Source: Hirsutella rhossiliensis (lineage: Eukaryota > Ascomycota > Sordariomycetes > Hypocreales > Ophiocordycipitaceae). From it: DNA of 64,000 nucleotides. Shown here piece after piece: positions 58,928 through 64,000 of this stretch. The translations under genes and the position numbers were made by a program. Numbering within the stretch: position 1 is the stretch's first letter; each line of letters begins with the position of its first letter. Where the stretch lies: assembly GCF_020360975.1 (NCBI RefSeq), contig NW_025408675.1, positions 1,240,001 to 1,304,000 of the forward strand. Reading direction: 5' to 3'. Under the pieces are notes generated by a model. It searched no databases. It was not told where the DNA came from and worked only from the letters and a program-made list of their open reading frames with translations.

Positions 58928-60527
58928 CTAAATGGGTAAGAAATCCTTGTTGTCGTCGTCAAAGTCAGAGTCGTCCGACTTGGCTTCAATCAACTCGGCC
59001 ACCTCGTCCGAGTCGATGTCGTCAGAGTCGTCGGCTTCATCTTCGCTCGACACGTCTCCCTCAGGTTCGCCCCTCTTGAAGTGGGCTCGAAGGACGCTTG
59101 CCCTCTCACGATGCAAAAGCTTACATCCCTTGGTCTTACAGCTGCCCGTGTTGCTGAAGTCGGGGCACTCAAAGACATGGCGCTCGGTGCAGCTGGCTCC
59201 CTTTTCACAGTAGCCGCAGAAGCCAAACGCTTCGCAGACGGGTGCGCCGGGCGCTGCTTGGGAATGAGCGTACGGGCAGTCAGGCTTGGCACAGTTGCCT
59301 TTGGCAAAATGCACGCAGTTGGGGACCCGTTCCGGGCTCGGTTCATGGGACAGGTCGCAAGACTCGCCGTCGGCGCATTTCCCTTCCTTGAGGAAATCTC
59401 GGCACATCGTCACCTTGGCAGGGTCATGCTGGAACCGGCACGCGGGCCCCTTGGGGCAGGAACCTGTGCTCGCTCGTCAGTAATCTCCCATACGAACCCT
59501 GGCATCTGCAGGAGTTGAGAGCCCGTCCTCCCAAGCTTAAATGTAATATTTACCAGTCGTCGAAAAGATCCTGCACAGCTCGTTCTTCTTCTTGACCACT
59601 CCGGTCCGGCTGTCTGCCGTTAGCGAGGTGCTCACCCAGTAAGGTGGAACATACCGGTGGTCTTGGACAACACGGTTCGCAACAAGATTGCCTGTTTTGG
59701 TTCGGTAAAACGTGACACCGGCCACGATGGCGCTCTTGGGCGTTGAGGGGGTAGAATGAATGTCCTCTGAGAGATTTGTCAATGCCGGCCGATATATGCC
59801 CAGACTGCGTCCTTTTTCCATCTCTGAGAACGATGTCGACTTACCCATGGCCTTGACCAGCTTCTTACCGCCGTCCACGACGCGGAAGCGCATGCCGTCA
59901 ATCAGGATTTCATTTCTGCCAGCCCCAATGCCAGCGTTAGTAGGCACAGCAGAGGGGTTGGGAGGGTTGGCTTGGCGTCGCAAAAAGGCGTTGAACCTCG
60001 CCTTCTCTCCAGATTTCTGGAGCCTCAGTTTCCGTTGTCGGGTTTCCTCGATGGCCTTTGTGCGACTCTGGACTTCTTTCTCGTATATATCGGCGTTGAT
60101 CAGTTGGCGGTGGCGATCCGTTCTGGACACCCAGTTTCTGTTTCCCGACGGGGCGCTATCGCTGGCACCGCCTGATTCAGAGCCAGACCTCGGAGTGCTG
60201 AGCTGGAGTGTTCGGTGGCGATGGGCAACGGGCGGACGCCCACCTCGGTATCCAGCGCGCGGATACGGAGCGCTCGCATGCCTATATGCGTTGCCTGTGG
60301 CAAGGTCAGCGCCAGGTTGATTCGTCGGGTGCGCGCGAAACCGACGGCGGTAGGGAGCTGGGTGGTTGCTTGGCGCGGCCCCAGCCTGCTGGTTTTTGTG
60401 TCGGTTGATTTGCCCTGGAAGCGGTGAGTTGCGACGGCTGTCTAGAATGGAGGCGCGAAAATGGGGATTTAGACTTACCGGCAAGCTGCCCGATGCGAGC
60501 CAAGAGCTCTTTATCCTCGTCCGACAT
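58928..60527 (-). CDS. CCCH zinc-finger protein, ZC3H3-like
   Basis: Five exons (60527-60479, 60414-59845, 59766-59655, 59609-59554, 59463-58928) give about 440 residues. The N-terminus MSDEDKELLARIGQLAGQINRHKNQ is a short helical motif, followed by an Arg/Gly/Pro-rich linker and an alpha-helical stretch (RTKAIEETRQRKLRLQKSGEKARFNAFLRR). Residues about 280-400 form a tandem of five C-x-C-x-C-x3-H fingers: CRIFSTTGSCPKGPACRFQH, CRDFLKEGKCADGESCDLSH, CVHFAKGNCAKPDCPYAH, CEAFGFCGYCEKGASCTERH and CPDFSNTGSCKTKGCKLLH. An acidic tail (SSEDEADDSDDIDSDEV) closes the protein. This matches the ZC3H3 group, which links poly(A) processing and mRNA export in animals. Two introns (78 and 45 nt) are multiples of three and open in frame, so retention would be tolerated. 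It shares a 525-bp divergent promoter region with THOC7. Confidence 0.9.
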
Positions 60528-61052
60528 TTGCACCCGTATTATATGAACTGTTCTTGCTGAGTCGAGTAGAGGAAAATCCCCCGCTGAGGCTTTGGGGTGA
60601 ATGGCTGGCCAGTTGTAGGAAGCAAGTGGGAAAAGAGGCGCGCTGCGCGCTTCGGTGGTGGAGGAAGCAAGCAGAAGAGGCGGGTTAGTCAGCGGTGACG
60701 ACGCACTGACCATCACCGAAGGCACCCACCCACCTATTCTTCTTTGTGCCCGTCCACTGTTCCAGGGACAATCAATACCTAGGTAGGTAATAATTAGCTA
60801 GGTATTCATCCAGCTCTGCGACGACATTTGCAGTCCTCTCTCTCCCAGCAGGATTGGGTCGAGTCTACAAGCCGACACCACACCGTTCATCACATTGCCT
60901 CGTCTATCCGACTACACTCTCGCAAAAGCCGCCGACAGCGAGACTACGTGCCGAGCTTTGGCGAGAAAACAGGCATCCGTCCATCCACCTCCTTCGTTCC
61001 TCACCGCGTCGCAAAGCTTTGTGCAGCGGCAGGGCGCCCGAGCCTCGCAGCC
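60528..61052. promoter_or_regulatory. Putative bidirectional promoter of the ZC3H3-like and THOC7 genes
   Basis: The two start codons are 525 bp apart and point outward. The middle contains a TAGGTAGGTAATAATTAGCT patch (60781-60800) of high A/T content, suitable as a nucleosome-free core. No specific factor site is assigned. Confidence 0.55.
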
Positions 61053-62087
61053 ATGGCATCCTGGGTCCTGCTCGACGACAAGAGCGAGTCAGACCTGCAT
61101 AAGACGCGCCTGCTCAATGTCGAGGAGAAGCCCTTCAAACGCATCACGAAGCGACTTGTGTTCATAGCCTCTGCCGTGTCCAAGACCGCCGGAAGCCAGG
61201 ATGCTTCAGGCGGCCCCCAAAACCCCTCCTCGCTCCTAAACGGCGACGCGCTACAGGTCGACCTCACCCACGACTTTGCTGCCTTTGACAGCAGCATCGC
61301 CCGCTTCCAGTTCCTCCACGACGCGAACCAGCGCGAGCGCGAGCGATATGCCGCCGATCAGCAGCGCATCCTCGGCGAGTGCCAAGACGTCAGGGCAAAC
61401 AACACCCGCCTGCGTGAGCAGTTAGAGAGCGCGCGCGCGACGCTGGCGCAGCGCAAGAAGTTTGACGAGCTGGCCGAGAGAATTACCTCGAGCAGGCTCC
61501 TGCGGCCCCGGGAGGATCAAGTAGTCAACTTGGCCAAGCTGGAAGACGAGTGCAGAGAGCTGGAGCGCGAGAGTGAGACGTACAGCGAAACCTGGAAAGA
61601 GCGGCGGGACCAATTCAACAGGATCATGGAGGAGGGCAAAATGCTGCGGCGGCAAATCCGAGACGAAAAGGAAGAGGTCGACCGGCGCGAGGGCATGAAT
61701 GAAGGTGGCGAGGACGATGCAGAGGGCGACAAGGACGCCCAGACGCCCAGAAACATGGCGAGCGAGCTGGCGACTCCCCACGCCGACGTCGATAGCCAGC
61801 CCAAGGCTGCCGAGAGCGCCGTTGATACGCCGCGACCGGTCTCGCCCGGCGGCGCGAGAACACCCATGCCTGGCTCACCGGGACTGGACAAGCCCAGGTT
61901 CAGATCAGCTCTGTCCAGGGATGCTGCGGGCCAACGGTCAGATCAGGCTGCGGAAGACGGGTCTCGAGGTGACGTGGAGATGGAGGACGGTCAGCAACAG
62001 GCTATGAAGGACGAGGAAGGCGACAAACAAACGGGTGGTGAGGAACTGCCAGAGGTTACGGGGGACAATATGGAGGTTGATGAGTAG
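61053..62087 (+). CDS. THOC7: THO complex subunit 7 (THOC7/Mft1-like)
   Basis: A single exon encodes 344 residues. The frame is open upstream but the first ATG is at 61053, and the protein starts with the expected MASWVLLDDKSESDLHKTRLLNVEEKPFKRITKRL block. THOC7 belongs to the nuclear THO/TREX complex coupling transcription to mRNA export. Residues about 70-230 are a long coiled coil (HDANQRERERYAADQQRI, NTRLREQLESARATLAQRKKFDELAERI, KLEDECRELERESETYSETWKERRDQFN). The C-terminal third is disordered, acidic and Pro-rich (SPGGARTPMPGSPGL, EMEDGQQQ), ending in NMEVDE. There are no introns. It is divergent from the ZC3H3-like gene, another mRNA-maturation protein, and convergent with the tubulin cofactor gene, 282 bp away. 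Confidence 0.93.
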   Translation: MASWVLLDDKSESDLHKTRLLNVEEKPFKRITKRLVFIASAVSKTAGSQDASGGPQNPSSLLNGDALQVDLTHDFAAFDSSIARFQFLHDANQRERERYAADQQRILGECQDVRANNTRLREQLESARATLAQRKKFDELAERITSSRLLRPREDQVVNLAKLEDECRELERESETYSETWKERRDQFNRIMEEGKMLRRQIRDEKEEVDRREGMNEGGEDDAEGDKDAQTPRNMASELATPHADVDSQPKAAESAVDTPRPVSPGGARTPMPGSPGLDKPRFRSALSRDAAGQRSDQAAEDGSRGDVEMEDGQQQAMKDEEGDKQTGGEELPEVTGDNMEVDE

Positions 62088-62369
62088 CGAGCGATCAAGA
62101 GGCCCGGATGAAGCATGGAAATTCTTGTTTTGTTCTCTATATCTACAGCCACTGCATCTCTAAATACCACGACAGGGAACTCAGAAGCCGAGGACGCAAA
62201 TGTCCAATCAATGGACTTGTTTATTCGCAGGTGGTATCAGACTCGCGTTCATCTCACCGTCACAATAATGTTGCCGTGGAATCAACCCTGCCTGGGCTCG
62301 TCCGTCACCAAGCCGACCTTCGAGACCCCTTTGGCCCATAATGTAAACTTCCCCCCCTTCCCCCTTTCT

Positions 62370-62811
62370 TCACGCTGTCTTGGCCTCTTTCAGCACGGCC
62401 CTGGCCTGCTCCAAGTCGGCCGCGCTCACGTCGCCCTTGCCCTGGCTCGACTCGATCTGCTCCTCAAGCCTGGCGATGGCCTCTGTGATTCGCTTCCGCA
62501 ACGGTTCGAAGACGGCCTTGGTCTGCTCGATGGCGATTTGCTGCGCGCGACACCAGATCAGCAACAAGGCCAAGCCGCACACACGAGTCCGTTCCCTCGC
62601 AGGCCAGCCCCGGCTCAAAACGCACCTGCTGCTTCAGCATAAACTCTTCGTTGCCGTCCTCCTCGCCGCCATGCCCGCCTCTCTTCGTCTTGTCCTCGAG
62701 GGCCTTGGCATGCGCCTCCTGCTCGGCCAGCTCCGTGCGGTACGAGACTTCTTCCTTGCGCAGGCGCACCACTGCGCCCGAGGCGATGGCGAGCGCCGAC
62801 GGGGGAGCCAT
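62370..62811 (-). CDS. TBCA: Tubulin-specific chaperone A (tubulin cofactor A)
   Basis: Two exons (62811-62626 and 62540-62370) encode 118 residues, the normal length for this three-helix-bundle chaperone, which binds free beta-tubulin during folding (Rbl2 in yeast). The first helix region (SALAIASGAVVRLRKEEVSYRTELAEQEAHAKALE) and the second after a Gly/Glu-rich loop (EEFMLKQQ, joined by the intron to QIAIEQTKAVFEPLRKRITEAIARLEEQIES) are typical; the third helix is DLEQARAVLKEAK. The intron is GT-AG and phase 0. No oddities. Confidence 0.93.
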
Positions 62812-63570
62812 GTTTTGCTTCGCGCCGTGCGGTGGGAGCAGTTTGGCGAGGGGTCGGCCGGGGGCTGGGTGGATACTAATACGGTTGGAGGATGGGAGCT
62901 GAAGGAAGAAGAGGGACAAGGAAGAGTTCACGGATTGGATGTAGCCAAGGTTGAAGCAGGCAAAGTGTCTTGTTGTTTGGTCCTGACGAGGGCCCCCCTC
63001 ACCCTCCTTATCGCGCCTTGAGGTGACGTGGGGTTCCCTGTAGCGGGGCAACGGCTCTGCTGAATTTCCACGTCCAGCGGCTGTCCCAGTACACAGAGAA
63101 CTCACCTTGGCCGTATCAACCATCAACGACAGGCACAATTCAGCCCATGTATCCTTCAACGCATGCGTCTGGTCCGCTGCTCAAGCAGTCATTGCTATGT
63201 AGTAACAACCGAGGGAAGCGCTTGTGCTTGCTGGAGACTCGACTATCCAGGTCAAAACATCACAACACCAAAACACCGGTCCACGCCGACCGACGGCGAC
63301 ACGAGCGCCCCCCTTTCGTCCTCTCCAGCGACCCTCGCGTCACAAGTCTTCCCCTTTTTTGCAACACCCTCCCGCTCCAGGTCCAGTGTGACCCCGAGCG
63401 ATAAATGGTATCTCCCTACCAACGCCTGCAACGCCTCAGAGTGGTCCAACAAGCCAATGCTCAACAATGCACAGATTCAGTATTGTACACCAGCAGACGC
63501 GCCATTTTCCCGCCGGCCGTCCAAACACATTACCATCAAGTAGTCGTCCTCACTGTCGAGCTGGCAAGCT
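62812..63570. other. Intergenic region between cohesin and tubulin cofactor A genes
   Basis: 760 bp without a supported gene; it should contain the TBCA promoter and the 3' UTR of the cohesin gene. Confidence 0.55.
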
Positions 63571-64000
63571 TCATGCTTCTACGGCCACAGTGGGTGCGCA
63601 GACTGCCGCCGGCTCCGGTTCGTCCTGGTTCGAAATCTCGCCGCCGGCTTCGCGCTCGGCCCAGTCTCCCCAGAGGCCTCGCTTGCCCCTGACTCGAATG
63701 GGGGCTCCCAGCTCAGGCCCCTGCTCCACCTTGATGGCGTCCTTGGTGGCCAAAACCAGACACTCAAAGAACATCTTGGTTGCCTCTGCCTTGGTCGTCC
63801 GCTTCTCCGGTAGCAGGTTCTGGAACACGACCGACGTCTTCTTCCTCTTCTCGTCGTTGGTGGCGGCTTCGGCGCCAAACAGATCGCGCAGGATGTGAAC
63901 GGCATGCTTGGTGCCGACAGACACAAGCCCGCTGTCGGCAGGATGGACGAGGGGCGCCGTGGTTTCGTCAAATGCCGGCATTGGGCTGCTCTCTTCGCGG
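63571..64000 (-). CDS. RAD21: Cohesin kleisin subunit Rad21/Scc1, C-terminal part (partial)
   Basis: Only the last 142 codons are visible; the frame is open to the window edge, so the gene starts beyond 64000. Rad21/Scc1 is the kleisin that closes the cohesin ring and is cut by separase at anaphase. The C-terminal winged-helix domain, which contacts the SMC1 head, is recognised from FQNLLPEKRTTKAEATKMFFECLVLATKDAIKVEQ. It is followed by PIRVRGKRGLWGDWAER and a short acidic/Ala-rich tail. The position of this block at the extreme C-terminus fits the mitotic kleisin rather than Rec8, but this cannot be settled from the fragment. Confidence 0.88.
   Translation of the reverse strand, partial: REESSPMPAFDETTAPLVHPADSGLVSVGTKHAVHILRDLFGAEAATNDEKRKKTSVVFQNLLPEKRTTKAEATKMFFECLVLATKDAIKVEQGPELGAPIRVRGKRGLWGDWAEREAGGEISNQDEPEPAAVCAPTVAVEA

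Overview
The window is nuclear DNA of a filamentous ascomycete (Pezizomycotina, probably Sordariomycetes/Hypocreales). The genes are GC-rich and most carry short spliceosomal introns (about 45-100 nt, GT..AG with CTRAC-type branch sites). The gene set (MEP ammonium permease, Crt10, GprM-like 7TM receptor, Zn2Cys6 factor, Leo1, Mob2, THOC7, Rad21) is ordinary for that group. All coding calls below are exon models rebuilt by hand from splice sites and reading-frame continuity.

Layout. 0.4-9 kb, all on the minus strand: a MEP/AMT ammonium transporter with GATA sites upstream, a Crt10-family protein and a membrane-anchored GH5 hydrolase. 9.9-11.6 kb (-): a seven-transmembrane receptor-like gene. 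11.6-18.7 kb: about 7.1 kb with no recognisable gene. 18.7-20.7 kb: a convergent pair, a FolB/dihydroneopterin-aldolase-like protein (+) and a GlcNAc-induced-protein-1 (DUF3605) homologue (-). 22.5-24.9 kb (+): UTP-glucose-1-phosphate uridylyltransferase. 28.7-29.5 kb (+): a small GPI-type Ser-rich surface protein. 30.9-33.7 kb (-): a Zn2Cys6 regulator. 37.3-40.8 kb (-): a patatin-fold protein without its catalytic serine, then the PAF1-complex subunit Leo1. 42.0-43.8 kb (+): Mob2. 43.8-51.6 kb: a second gene-poor stretch of about 7.8 kb. 51.6-54.1 kb (+): a bZIP factor with a predicted membrane segment. 55.7-57.7 kb (-): a Sel1-repeat protein. 58.9-62.1 kb: a divergent pair, a ZC3H3-like CCCH protein (-) and THOC7 (+). 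62.4-62.8 kb (-): tubulin cofactor A. 63.6-64 kb (-): the 3' end of a Rad21/Scc1 cohesin gene that runs off the window.

There is no sign of a biosynthetic cluster, a complete transposon, a CRISPR array or a recognised tRNA/rRNA gene. The genes are mostly independent housekeeping and regulatory loci. The main functional groupings are nuclear: transcription elongation and mRNA maturation/export (Leo1, ZC3H3-like, THOC7), cell morphogenesis and wall supply (Mob2, Sel1 protein, UGP1, GPI protein), and nitrogen or amino-sugar response (MEP, GIG1-like).

No clear undescribed multi-gene system was found. The points most worth checking are the predicted membrane-tethered bZIP, the apparently inactive patatin protein, two GC-AG introns, a possible alternative first exon of UGP1, dispersed TACGGAGTA-type motifs confined to intergenic DNA, and the two gene-poor stretches of normal base composition.
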